A DNA stretch of 5,404 bases from Bog-756 sp036511155 (GTDB lineage: Bacteria; Actinomycetota; Acidimicrobiia; Acidimicrobiales; RAAP-2). The DNA lies in contig DATCCR010000172.1 in assembly GCA_036511155.1 (NCBI GenBank), forward strand, positions 1 to 5,404, in the 5' to 3' direction. Below are positions 1 to 5,388 of this stretch, one piece after another. How positions within the stretch are numbered: position 1 is the stretch's first letter; each line of letters starts with the position of its first letter. The position numbers and the translations under genes are program-made. The notes beneath the pieces are model-generated. The model did not search any database. It saw only the letters and a list, made by a program, of their open reading frames with translations, and was not told where the DNA came from.

Positions 1-57
1 GGCCGCGGCGGGCCTCGGTGCATGAGCTGCCCGATCGAGCGCGAAGCCGTCGTCTGA
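1..57 (+). CDS. arcA: Arginine deiminase, C-terminal fragment (cut by window edge)
   Basis: Frame 1 reads GRGGPRCMSCPIEREAVV and then TGA at 55-57. Bacterial arginine deiminases end in a GRGRGG-x-x-C-M-x-C-P-I motif, whose first cysteine (here bases 19-21) is the nucleophile that attacks the guanidinium carbon of arginine to give citrulline and ammonia. Only the last 18 residues are present; the rest lies left of the window. The stop codon is 31 bases before the arcB start on the same strand, which fits an arcA-arcB-arcC operon. The call rests on this short but very characteristic motif and on the two genes that follow. Confidence 0.9.
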   Translation, partial: GRGGPRCMSCPIEREAVV

Positions 58-88
58 GCCCGTTCGCCCGTCACACCGAGGAGCCGAG

Positions 89-1099
89 ATGCCCGTCAAC
101 CTGCACCACCGGGACTTCCTCAAGGAGATCGACTTCTCCAAGAAGGAACTGCAGTACCTGCTGGACCTCGCCCGTGACCTCAAGCGAGCCAAGTACGCGG
201 GCACCGAGGTGCCGCGGATGCGGGGCAAGAACGTGGCGCTGATCTTCGAGAAGACCTCCACCCGCACCCGCTGCGCGTTCGAGGTCGGCGCCTACGACCA
301 GGGCGCGCGGATCACCTACCTGGACCCGCAGAGCTCCCAGATGGGGCACAAGGAGTCCACCGCGGACACCGCGCGGGTGCTGTCCCGCTTCTACGACGCG
401 ATCGAGTTCCGCGGCAAGGCCCAGTCGATGGTCGAGGAGCTCGCCCAGTGCTCCGACGTCCCCGTCTACAACGGGCTCACTGACGAGTGGCACCCGACCC
501 AGATGCTGGCCGACTTCCTCACCATGCTCGAGAACGGCCGCGGCCGGCCGGTGGAGGAGACCAGCTATGCCTACCTCGGCGACGCCCGATCCAACATGGG
601 CAACTCGCTGCTGGTGATGGGCGCGATCATGGGCGCGGACGTGCGGATCGCCTCGCCCAAGCACCTGTGGCCGTCCGCGGAGGTCCAGGGGGTCGCCCGC
701 ACCCGGGCCGCCGAGTCGGGGGCCCGGGTCACCCTGACCGAGGATGCCGACGAGGCGCTGGCCGGCGTCCAGTTCGTGCACACCGACGTCTGGGTCTCGA
801 TGGGTGAGCCCAAGGAGGTCTGGACCGAGCGGGTCAACCTGCTCGCCCCCTACCAGGTGAACGCCGAGGCGCTGAAGCGGACCGGCAACCCGGACGCCAA
901 GTTCATGCACTGCCTGCCCGCGTTCCACGACACGAACACCGTGGTCGGCAAGGACATCGCCGAGAAGACCGGGATGACCAACGGGCTCGAGGTGACGGGA
1001 GACGTCTTCGAGTCGGCCGCCAACATCGCCTTCGACCAGGCCGAGAACCGGCTGCACACCATCAAGGCGATCATGGTCGCCACCATCGGCGACGTCTGA
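89..1099 (+). CDS. arcB: Ornithine carbamoyltransferase, catabolic type
   Basis: In the arginine deiminase pathway this cytoplasmic enzyme splits citrulline with phosphate into ornithine and carbamoyl phosphate. The 336-residue protein has the normal family length. Visible motifs are the carbamoyl-phosphate loop K-T-S-T-R-T-R (residues 55-61), MGHKES (85-90), HPTQ (135-138), the ornithine-binding DVWVSMGE (233-240) and HCLPAFHD (274-281). The AFHD ending is that of the enterobacterial and ArcB-type enzymes; actinobacterial biosynthetic ArgF proteins more often read HCLPAHRG, so the catabolic role is favoured, and arcA and arcC on either side agree. The ATG has an AGGAG ribosome binding site 5 bases upstream (79-83). 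The arcC start follows 19 bases after the stop. Direction of the reaction in vivo is inferred from context, not from sequence. Confidence 0.96.
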   Translation: MPVNLHHRDFLKEIDFSKKELQYLLDLARDLKRAKYAGTEVPRMRGKNVALIFEKTSTRTRCAFEVGAYDQGARITYLDPQSSQMGHKESTADTARVLSRFYDAIEFRGKAQSMVEELAQCSDVPVYNGLTDEWHPTQMLADFLTMLENGRGRPVEETSYAYLGDARSNMGNSLLVMGAIMGADVRIASPKHLWPSAEVQGVARTRAAESGARVTLTEDADEALAGVQFVHTDVWVSMGEPKEVWTERVNLLAPYQVNAEALKRTGNPDAKFMHCLPAFHDTNTVVGKDIAEKTGMTNGLEVTGDVFESAANIAFDQAENRLHTIKAIMVATIGDV

Positions 1100-1118
1100 C
1101 CGTGCGAAGGAGCACACC

Positions 1119-2051
1119 ATGAGAGTGGTCGTAGCCCTGGGGGGCAACGCGCTGCAGAGGCGGGGCGAGCCCATGACGGTGGAGAGCCAGCGCGAGAACG
1201 TCCGGGTCGCCTGCCAGGCCCTGGCCCCGGTGGCCGCGGCGCACGAGCTGGTGATCTCCCACGGCAACGGGCCGCAGGTCGGGCTGCTGGCCCTGCAGGC
1301 CTCGACGTACGACGAGGCCTCCAGCTACCCCTTCGACGTGCTCGGCGCGCAGACCGAGGGGATGATCGGCTACATGATCGAGCAGGAACTCGGCAACCTG
1401 CTCCCGTTCGAGAAGCCGCTGGCCACCGTCTTGTCCATGACCGAGGTCGACGCCGAGGACCCGGCGTTCACCGACCCGACCAAGTTCGTCGGGCCGGTCT
1501 ACTCCGAGGCCGACGCCAAGCGGCTGGCCGAGGACAAGGGCTGGGTGGTCCGCCCGGACGGCGAGCACTGGCGGCGGGTGGTCCCCTCTCCCGTGCCCAG
1601 GCGCATCTTCGAGATCCGGCCGGTGCGCTGGCTGCTCGCCCACGGCACCGTGGTGATCTGCGCCGGCGGCGGTGGCATTCCCACCATGTACCTGCCAGGG
1701 ACCCGGACGCTGGTGGGGGTCGAGGCGGTCATCGACAAGGACCGCGCGAGCGCGGTCCTCGCCAAGGACCTCGACGCCGACCTGCTGGTGATCGCCACCG
1801 ACACCGACGCCGTCTACGTCGGCTGGGGGACGCCCGACCAGCGGGCCATCCGCGCGGCCCACCCGGACGCCCTCGGCGAGTTCGGCTTCCCGGCCGGCTC
1901 GATGGGGCCCAAGGTCGAGGCTGCCGCGGACTTCGCCCGGGTCACCGGCCACCCGGCCGTGATCGGGTCGCTCCCGGAGCTCGCCGCGATCCTGGACGGC
2001 AAGGGCGGGACCCGGATCTCCGTCGACGTCGACGGGGTCGTGTACGCCTGA
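1119..2051 (+). CDS. arcC: Carbamate kinase
   Basis: This is the last enzyme of the arginine deiminase pathway. It transfers phosphate from carbamoyl phosphate to ADP, giving ATP and carbamate, which decays to CO2 and ammonia. The 310-residue protein has the usual length and the amino-acid-kinase fold motifs: ALGGNAL (6-12), SHGNGPQVG (47-55), the carbamate-kinase-type VVPSPVPRRIFE (154-165), CAGGGGIPT (181-189), VIDKDRASAVLAKDLDAD (204-221) and GSMGPKVEAA (260-269). The ATG is preceded by GAAGGAG (1106-1112) at 6 bases spacing and lies 19 bases after arcB, so the two are surely cotranscribed. The gene is the last of the operon in this direction. An acetylglutamate or aspartate kinase is unlikely because the whole carbamate kinase motif set is present. 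Confidence 0.97.
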   Translation: MRVVVALGGNALQRRGEPMTVESQRENVRVACQALAPVAAAHELVISHGNGPQVGLLALQASTYDEASSYPFDVLGAQTEGMIGYMIEQELGNLLPFEKPLATVLSMTEVDAEDPAFTDPTKFVGPVYSEADAKRLAEDKGWVVRPDGEHWRRVVPSPVPRRIFEIRPVRWLLAHGTVVICAGGGGIPTMYLPGTRTLVGVEAVIDKDRASAVLAKDLDADLLVIATDTDAVYVGWGTPDQRAIRAAHPDALGEFGFPAGSMGPKVEAAADFARVTGHPAVIGSLPELAAILDGKGGTRISVDVDGVVYA

Positions 2052-2066
2052 CCGGCCCGGTCAGGC
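2046..2066. terminator. Perfect inverted repeat between convergent arcC and pckG, probable bidirectional terminator
   Basis: GCCTGACCGG (2046-2055), one central C (2056), then CCGGTCAGGC (2057-2066) form a perfect 10-bp inverted repeat; as RNA this gives a 9-bp stem with a 3-nt loop on either strand. It contains the TGA of arcC (2049-2051) and the TGA of pckG (2063-2061). There is no T-run on either side, so it is not a classical intrinsic terminator, but actinobacterial terminators often lack one. The function is inferred from position and symmetry. Confidence 0.55.
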
Positions 2067-3875
2067 TCCGGACAGCCGGCTCTTGAGCGCCGCCAGCTCG
2101 GTGCTCATCGCGGCCGGGAGCCGTTCGCCGAACTGGCTGAAGTACTCCTCGGTGAGGTCGGCCTCGGCCAGCCAGGTCGTGGGGTCGACCGCGAACAGGG
2201 CGGCCACCTGGTCGTCGGTCAGGTCGACGCCGTCCAGGTTGAGCTGGCCGTCCTTGGGCGCCCGCCCGATCGGGGAATCGACGGCGTCCACCGCGCCCTC
2301 GACCCGGCGCACGGCCCACTCGATGACCCGGGAGTTCTCGCCGAACCCGGGCCACAGGAACTTGCCGTCGGCGTCCTTGCGGAACCAGTTCACCTGGAAG
2401 ATCCTCGGCAGCTTGTCGGAGTCGAGCCGCTGCCCGAGCTCCAGCCAGTGGCCCCAGTAGTCGGCCATGTTGTAGCCGCAGAAGGGCAGCATGGCGAACG
2501 GGTCGCGACGCAGCGCGCCGACCGTGCCCTCGGCCGCCGCGGTCTGCTCGGAGGAGACCGTCGCGCCGATGAACACGCCGTGCTGCCAGTCGAACGCCTC
2601 GGTGACGAGCGGCACGTTGGTGGCCCGGCGCCCGCCGAAGAAGATCACGTCGATCGGGACGCCGGCCGGGTCCTCCCAGTTGTCCGCAATGGACGGGCAC
2701 TGGGCCGCCGGGGCGGTGAACCGGCTGTTGGGGTGCGACGACGGCTCGATCGAGTCCGGCGTCCACTCCCGGCCCTTCCAGTCGGTCAGGTGCGCCGGCG
2801 GCTCTTCGGTGAAGCCCTCCCACCACACGTCACCGTCGTCGGTGAGCGCGACGTTGGTGAAGATGCAGTTGCCCCACAGCGTCTCGACGGCGTTCTTGTT
2901 GGTCTTCTCTCCGGTGCCGGGGGCGACGCCGAAGAAGCCGGCCTCGGGGTTGATCGCGCGCAGCCGACCGTCGTCGCCCGGCCGCATCCAGCAGATGTCG
3001 TCGCCGACCGTCTCGACCTTCCAGCCCGGGATGGTGGGCTGAAGCATGGCCAGGTTGGTCTTGCCGCAGGCCGACGGGAAGGCCGCGGCCAGGTGCTTGA
3101 CCGCACCTTCGGGCGAGGTGAGCTTGAGGATCAGCATGTGCTCGGCCAGCCAGCCCTCGTCACGGGCCATCACGCTGGCGATCCGCAGCGCGTAGCATTT
3201 CTTGCCCAGCAGCGCGTTGCCGCCGTAGCCGGAGCCGTAGGACATGATCTCCCGGGTCTCCGGGAAGTGGACGATGTACTTGGTGTCGTTGCACGGCCAT
3301 GCGACGTCCTCGGCCCCGTCGACGAGCGGCGCACCGACCGAGTGCAGGGCCGGGACGAAGTCGCCGTCCGCGCCGATCGCCGCCAGTTCCGCGGCGCCCA
3401 TCCGGGTCATGATCCGCATGTTGACCACGACGTAGGCCGAGTCGGTGAGCTCGACACCGAGCTGCGAGATGGGGGAGCCCAGCGGGCCCATCGAGAACGG
3501 GACGACGTACATCGTGCGTCCCCGCATCGAGCCGCGGAACAGCTCGGTCAGCTCCCGGCGCATGGTGTCCGGGTCGCGCCAGTTGTTGGTCGGGCCGGCG
3601 TCCACCTCGCGCTGGGAGCAGATGAAGGTGCGGTCCTCGACCCGAGCGACGTCACTGGGGTTGGACCGGGCCAGGAACGAGTTGACCCGCTTCTCCGGGT
3701 TCAGCTGGATGAAGGTGCCGGCCTCGACCAGCTCGGCCGTGAGCCTGTCCCACTCCTCCTGCGAGCCGTCGCACCAGACGACGCGGTCCGGCTGCGTGAG
3801 AGCCGCGGTCTCCTCGACGAAGCGCAGCAGCTTCTTGTTCGCGGTGGGGGCGTCGGAAAGGCCAGGCACGGTCAT
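2061..3875 (-). CDS. pckG: Phosphoenolpyruvate carboxykinase (GTP)
   Basis: This cytoplasmic enzyme converts oxaloacetate and GTP to PEP, CO2 and GDP, the entry step of gluconeogenesis from TCA intermediates. The 604-residue product matches the roughly 600-residue GTP-type family. Motifs in order: ICSQREVDAGPTNNW (85-99), YGGNALLGKKCYALRIAS (217-234, with the metal-ligand lysine), AEHMLIL (244-250, metal-ligand histidine), the P-loop FPSACGKTNLAM (266-277) with the GTP-type reactive cysteine C270, VGDDICWM (290-297, metal aspartate), GFFGVAPGTGEKTNKNA (313-329), FFGGRRATNVPLV (412-424) and a mobile lid loop near EQTAAAEG (443-450). All expected active-site residues appear present. The ATG at 3875 is chosen because of an AAGAGGG site 8 bases upstream and because MTVPGLSD resembles the family N-terminus; the frame stays open upstream to a TTG at 3953. 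The gene is convergent with arcC and separated from the hydrolase gene upstream by a strong terminator, so it is probably monocistronic. Confidence 0.97.
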   Translation of the reverse strand: MTVPGLSDAPTANKKLLRFVEETAALTQPDRVVWCDGSQEEWDRLTAELVEAGTFIQLNPEKRVNSFLARSNPSDVARVEDRTFICSQREVDAGPTNNWRDPDTMRRELTELFRGSMRGRTMYVVPFSMGPLGSPISQLGVELTDSAYVVVNMRIMTRMGAAELAAIGADGDFVPALHSVGAPLVDGAEDVAWPCNDTKYIVHFPETREIMSYGSGYGGNALLGKKCYALRIASVMARDEGWLAEHMLILKLTSPEGAVKHLAAAFPSACGKTNLAMLQPTIPGWKVETVGDDICWMRPGDDGRLRAINPEAGFFGVAPGTGEKTNKNAVETLWGNCIFTNVALTDDGDVWWEGFTEEPPAHLTDWKGREWTPDSIEPSSHPNSRFTAPAAQCPSIADNWEDPAGVPIDVIFFGGRRATNVPLVTEAFDWQHGVFIGATVSSEQTAAAEGTVGALRRDPFAMLPFCGYNMADYWGHWLELGQRLDSDKLPRIFQVNWFRKDADGKFLWPGFGENSRVIEWAVRRVEGAVDAVDSPIGRAPKDGQLNLDGVDLTDDQVAALFAVDPTTWLAEADLTEEYFSQFGERLPAAMSTELAALKSRLSGA

Positions 3876-3883
3876 GGCGGCAA

Positions 3884-3890
3884 CCCTCTT
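3884..3890 (-). promoter_or_regulatory. Ribosome binding site deciding the pckG start
   Basis: On the minus strand AAGAGGG lies 8 bases before the ATG at 3875. It supports this start over the in-frame TTG at 3953, which has no purine-rich sequence before it and would add an odd cysteine-rich N-terminus. Confidence 0.75.
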
Positions 3891-3904
3891 CGGTTCGGCG
3901 GAGC

Positions 3905-3941
3905 ACCGGGCGGAACACCGGGCACAGCACCGGCACACAGC
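3905..3941 (-). repeat. Three tandem 12-13 bp repeats in the pckG leader
   Basis: Read on the minus strand, GCTGTGTGCCGGT (3941-3929), GCTGTGCCCGGT (3928-3917) and GTTCCGCCCGGT (3916-3905) follow head to tail, and a decaying fourth copy begins GCTCCGCC (3904-3897). The array ends about 30 bases before the pckG start codon and runs up to its ribosome binding site. It could be a set of regulator sites, an RNA structural element or slipped-strand expansion; nothing in the sequence settles this. Confidence 0.6.
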
Positions 3942-3947
3942 GCTGTG
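3936..3947. promoter_or_regulatory. Perfect 12-bp palindrome upstream of pckG, candidate operator
   Basis: CACAGCGCTGTG is exactly self-complementary and lies 61-72 bases upstream of the pckG ATG, overlapping the first tandem repeat. A perfect dyad of this size before a tightly controlled metabolic gene could be a dimeric repressor site. No specific regulator is recognised, and high GC makes chance palindromes commoner. Confidence 0.3.
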
Positions 3948-4074
3948 CAGCAAGCGTGCCCTAAGTCACCCGCTCGAACCATCCCCGGAACGGCCATCGA
4001 CGCCTCAAAACGCCGCGTTTGTGATCAACCCCACACCGGTGTCGCCTGGGCCGACCGGCTGCCGAAACGAGAAG

Positions 4075-4120
4075 TCGCGGCGGCTCCGGGGGCGGGGGGG
4101 TGCTTCCGGAGCCGCCGCGA
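4075..4120 (-). terminator. Strong stem-loop terminator after the NlpC/P60 gene
   Basis: TCGCGGCGGCTCCGG (4075-4089) is the exact reverse complement of 4106-4120, giving a perfect 15-bp GC-rich stem with a 16-base loop (4090-4105). It starts 22 bases after the hydrolase stop codon. On the minus strand the stem is followed by CTTCTCGTTTCGG, a weak T-rich tail. Position and stem strength support termination of the hydrolase transcript and insulation of pckG. Confidence 0.8.
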
Positions 4121-4142
4121 CGGCGGAGGGGCGCGGACGGGT

Positions 4143-4991
4143 TTACGCGATCCGGCCGGCGACCCAGCTGGAGGAGAAGATCGTGTGCAGGCCGACCGTC
4201 GTGCCCGGGTGCTGGGCGTCCCACATCCGACCGTTGCCGGCGTAGATGCCCACGTGGTAGATGCCGCCGCCCCCGGAGAAGAAGATCAGGTCGCCGGGGC
4301 GGACCGCCGAGCGGGAGATCTTCTGGCTGACCGCGTACTGGGCGGCTGCGTTGTGCGGCAGCGACCGGCCGAGGGCGGCCCGGACGACGTAGGAGGTGTA
4401 GCCGGAGCAGTCGAACGCCGACGGGCCGCTGGCACCGTAGCCGTAGGGGCGCCCGGCGTAGCGGGCCGCCATGGCGAGCACCTTGGCCGCCCCACTCGCG
4501 CTCGCGGCCACCGGCCCGGCCACCGTGACGGCGCCCACGTTCGCGGCGGCCACCTGGCCGACCGGCGTCACGACGTCGGCCTTGAACGACATCGAGGTGG
4601 AGCCCGGGGTGAAGGTCAGCCGGGCGAAGCCGTCGAGCGACGCCGTCGAGGTGGCGAACTGGGTCCACGTGCTGCCGGTCCTGGCCTTGGCGAAGAACCG
4701 GACCTCCGCGCCAGGGACGGCCGTGCCGGCTGCGCTGACCTTGACCGACGTGGCGACCTTGCCGTTGACCGGCACGGTGAGCTTGTCGTAGCTCAGCGAG
4801 GCCTGCACCGAGCCCAGCGCCCGCCCCTCCCAGACCGACGACAGCGTCGAGACGGACGCCGTAGCGACGGTGGTGGGGATGGTGGCGGCCTGGGCGGAGT
4901 TCACGGCCAAGACGCTCAGCGGGAGGCTGCAGGCGGCGGCCGCAGTGGCCAGCACGCGTCGGGAGGCAGCCGAAGTGGTACGAGCAGACAT
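4143..4991 (-). CDS. Secreted NlpC/P60-family peptidoglycan endopeptidase with Ig-like domain
   Basis: The 282-residue protein is probably an exported cell-wall hydrolase that cuts peptide stems of peptidoglycan, as NlpC/P60 cysteine peptidases do. Residues 1-35 form a Sec signal peptide: a basic N-terminus with R11-R12, a hydrophobic Ala-rich core, and likely cleavage after A-Q-A (33-35). Residues about 60-158 look like a beta-sandwich, Ig-like domain (alternating pattern, V-P-G-A-E-V-R-F-F, then D-G-F-A-R-L-T-F-T-P). Residues about 164-282 are the NlpC/P60 domain, with catalytic C195 in FDCSGY, RPGDLIFF (231-238), and catalytic H246 in YHVGIYAGNG. The third polar residue, by spacing from H246, is D258 (WDAQHPG), where many members have His. 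The ATG at 4991 has GGAAGGG 7 bases upstream. The leader carries a c-di-AMP riboswitch, a frequent partner of actinobacterial cell-wall hydrolase genes. Exact cleavage specificity cannot be told. Confidence 0.93.
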   Translation of the reverse strand: MSARTTSAASRRVLATAAAACSLPLSVLAVNSAQAATIPTTVATASVSTLSSVWEGRALGSVQASLSYDKLTVPVNGKVATSVKVSAAGTAVPGAEVRFFAKARTGSTWTQFATSTASLDGFARLTFTPGSTSMSFKADVVTPVGQVAAANVGAVTVAGPVAASASGAAKVLAMAARYAGRPYGYGASGPSAFDCSGYTSYVVRAALGRSLPHNAAAQYAVSQKISRSAVRPGDLIFFSGGGGIYHVGIYAGNGRMWDAQHPGTTVGLHTIFSSSWVAGRIA

Positions 4992-4998
4992 GCAACAT

Positions 4999-5005
4999 CC
5001 CTTCC
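4999..5005 (-). promoter_or_regulatory. Ribosome binding site deciding the NlpC/P60 gene start, adjoining the riboswitch
   Basis: GGAAGGG on the minus strand lies 7 bases before the ATG at 4991 and only 2 bases after the 3' strand of riboswitch helix P1. This selects the ATG over an in-frame GTG at 5009, which sits inside P1. Confidence 0.8.
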
Positions 5006-5059
5006 GCACGCCTGCGAGGTCAGCTGTCGGGTTCGGGCGGGAAGGTGCCCGGTCGGCCG

Positions 5060-5071
5060 GCCCAGTACGTC
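5060..5071. repeat. 12-nt direct repeat, copy 1 (P4 loop of riboswitch)
   Basis: GCCCAGTACGTC on the + strand is repeated exactly at 5155-5166. In the RNA (minus strand) the copy reads GACGUACUGGGC, with GACGUACU in the apical loop of the CCGGCC/GGCCGG hairpin. Confidence 0.8.
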
Positions 5072-5154
5072 AGGCCGGTCGGCTTAACCCCAAGACCACT
5101 TCCGGCAAGCCGGTCGCGGTCAGTCCGCAAGGGACGGTTGGGTCCCCCGCTCCT

Positions 5155-5166
5155 GCCCAGTACGTC
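5155..5166. repeat. 12-nt direct repeat, copy 2 (P2 side of riboswitch)
   Basis: Second exact copy of GCCCAGTACGTC, 95 bases from the first. In the RNA, GACGUACU forms the 3' end of the large loop closed by P2, and GGGC begins the P2 3' strand. Confidence 0.8.
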
Positions 5167-5251
5167 TTTGAGGGGGCCCGGTACCGGTGGGCAGGACTTG
5201 GCGTTGCCGGCCGGGCCATTCGGTTCGCCCGGCAGGAGCCGGGCACCGACA

Positions 5252-5266
5252 GACCATGCCATGGTC
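5252..5266. promoter_or_regulatory. Perfect 7-1-7 inverted repeat upstream of the riboswitch
   Basis: GACCATG-C-CATGGTC is a perfect dyad overlapping the last bases of the GTNAC repeat and lying about 48 bases before the aptamer. A second, shorter dyad ATGGT-C-ACCAT (5261-5271) overlaps it. It is probably within or next to the promoter of the hydrolase gene and may be an operator. No known regulator consensus is recognised. Confidence 0.35.
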
Positions 5267-5279
5267 ACCATTTCGTTAC
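5264..5279 (-). promoter_or_regulatory. GTNAC-N6-GTNAC direct repeat, candidate MtrA/GlnR-type box
   Basis: On the minus strand GTAAC-GAAATG-GTGAC gives two GTNAC half-sites at 11-bp centre spacing, about one helix turn, as expected for a dimer of an OmpR-family response regulator. Both MtrA and GlnR of Actinobacteria recognise GTNAC-like repeats, and MtrA is known to control cell-wall hydrolase genes such as ripA and rpf homologues, which makes MtrA the better guess. The site lies between the Crp-type site and the riboswitch, where the promoter must be. Assignment to a regulator is inference. Confidence 0.45.
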
Positions 5280-5292
5280 CAAAGATTTGATC

Positions 5293-5308
5293 TGTGACGT
5301 AGGTCACA
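5293..5308. promoter_or_regulatory. Crp/GlxR-type binding site upstream of the hydrolase gene
   Basis: TGTGA-CGTAGG-TCACA has perfect half-sites and the central TA of the GlxR consensus TGTGANNTANNTCACA from Corynebacterium; mycobacterial and Streptomyces Crp proteins use the same core. Its centre is about 96 bases upstream of the aptamer, so it could sit at an activator distance from a promoter near the riboswitch. Crp/GlxR proteins are known to control rpf-type muralytic genes in Actinobacteria. cAMP-dependent control is thus likely, but activation versus repression is not shown. Confidence 0.75.
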
Positions 5309-5352
5309 CTGGGGTTGGCGAGGGGTCGTGAGGGGAAAGGGCGGCGCGCCTG

Positions 5353-5381
5353 TGCACGATGCTCCGGGCGGGCGCTAGCGT
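5353..5381 (+). promoter_or_regulatory. Possible divergent + strand promoter
   Basis: TAGCGT (5376-5381) resembles a common actinobacterial -10 hexamer. With a 17-base spacer the -35 would be TGCACG (5353-5358), only three of six matches to TTGACA. No coding start is visible before the window ends. If real, it would serve a gene to the right, and the Crp-type site would lie between two divergent promoters. Confidence 0.2.
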
Positions 5382-5388
5382 CGGCGGC

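Larger units (their letters stand above)
5008..5204 (-). promoter_or_regulatory. c-di-AMP riboswitch (ydaO-yuaA class) in the hydrolase 5' leader
   Basis: The minus strand carries the class hallmarks in order. P1 is ACGCC (5204-5200) paired with GGCGT (5012-5008). P2 is TCCTGCCC (5196-5189) with GGGCAGGA (5158-5151), followed by GGGGGACCCA. TTGGGGTTAA (5093-5084) matches the family GGGGUUAAUC segment. A hairpin CCGGCC / GGCCGG (5078-5073 with 5062-5057) follows, and the 3' core GAACCCGACAGCTGACCTCG (5034-5015) matches the conserved ACCCGACAGCUAAC-type segment with one A-to-G change. This RNA class binds two c-di-AMP molecules and usually turns expression off when the ligand is high; in Actinobacteria it often precedes rpf and NlpC/P60 genes. 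No terminator hairpin lies between aptamer and start codon. Boundaries are from eye alignment. Confidence 0.92.

Noticed and set aside
71..1267. 398-codon open frame antisense to arcB
   Set aside because: Shadow of a strongly supported arcB; low-complexity composition and no recognisable domain.
3873..3953. TTG start at 3953 adding 26 residues to PEP carboxykinase
   Set aside because: The added peptide is cysteine-rich only because it translates the tandem repeats. No ribosome binding site precedes the TTG, whereas the ATG at 3875 has AAGAGGG at good spacing and gives the usual family length.
4000..4028. pckG promoter with TTGATC (4028-4023, minus) as -35
   Set aside because: At 17-18 bases spacing the -10 positions read AGGCGT or GGCGTC, a poor match, so no promoter is called; it lies in the right region and could be revisited with a mapped start.
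4033..4042. Palindrome ACACCGGTGT upstream of pckG
   Set aside because: A perfect 10-bp dyad, but short and CG-rich, with no flanking extension or known consensus; chance is likely.
4926..4991. Lipoprotein signal at C21 of the hydrolase
   Set aside because: The residues before the cysteine are A-A-A with no Leu/Val at -3, and a good signal peptidase I site (A-Q-A) follows at 33-35.
4992..5009. GTG start at 5009 for the hydrolase
   Set aside because: It would lie within riboswitch helix P1 and has no ribosome binding site; the ATG at 4991 has GGAAGGG 7 bases upstream and gives a standard signal peptide.
2448..5087. Very long open frame (879 codons) on the + strand
   Set aside because: It lies antisense to pckG and the hydrolase gene, is rich in Arg, Gly and Ala as expected for a shadow frame in high-GC DNA, shows no family motif, and crosses the terminator and the riboswitch.
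4870..5331. Open frames over the hydrolase leader on both strands
   Set aside because: They overlap the riboswitch and regulator sites, have no family motif or ribosome binding site, and look like chance frames in GC-rich non-coding DNA.
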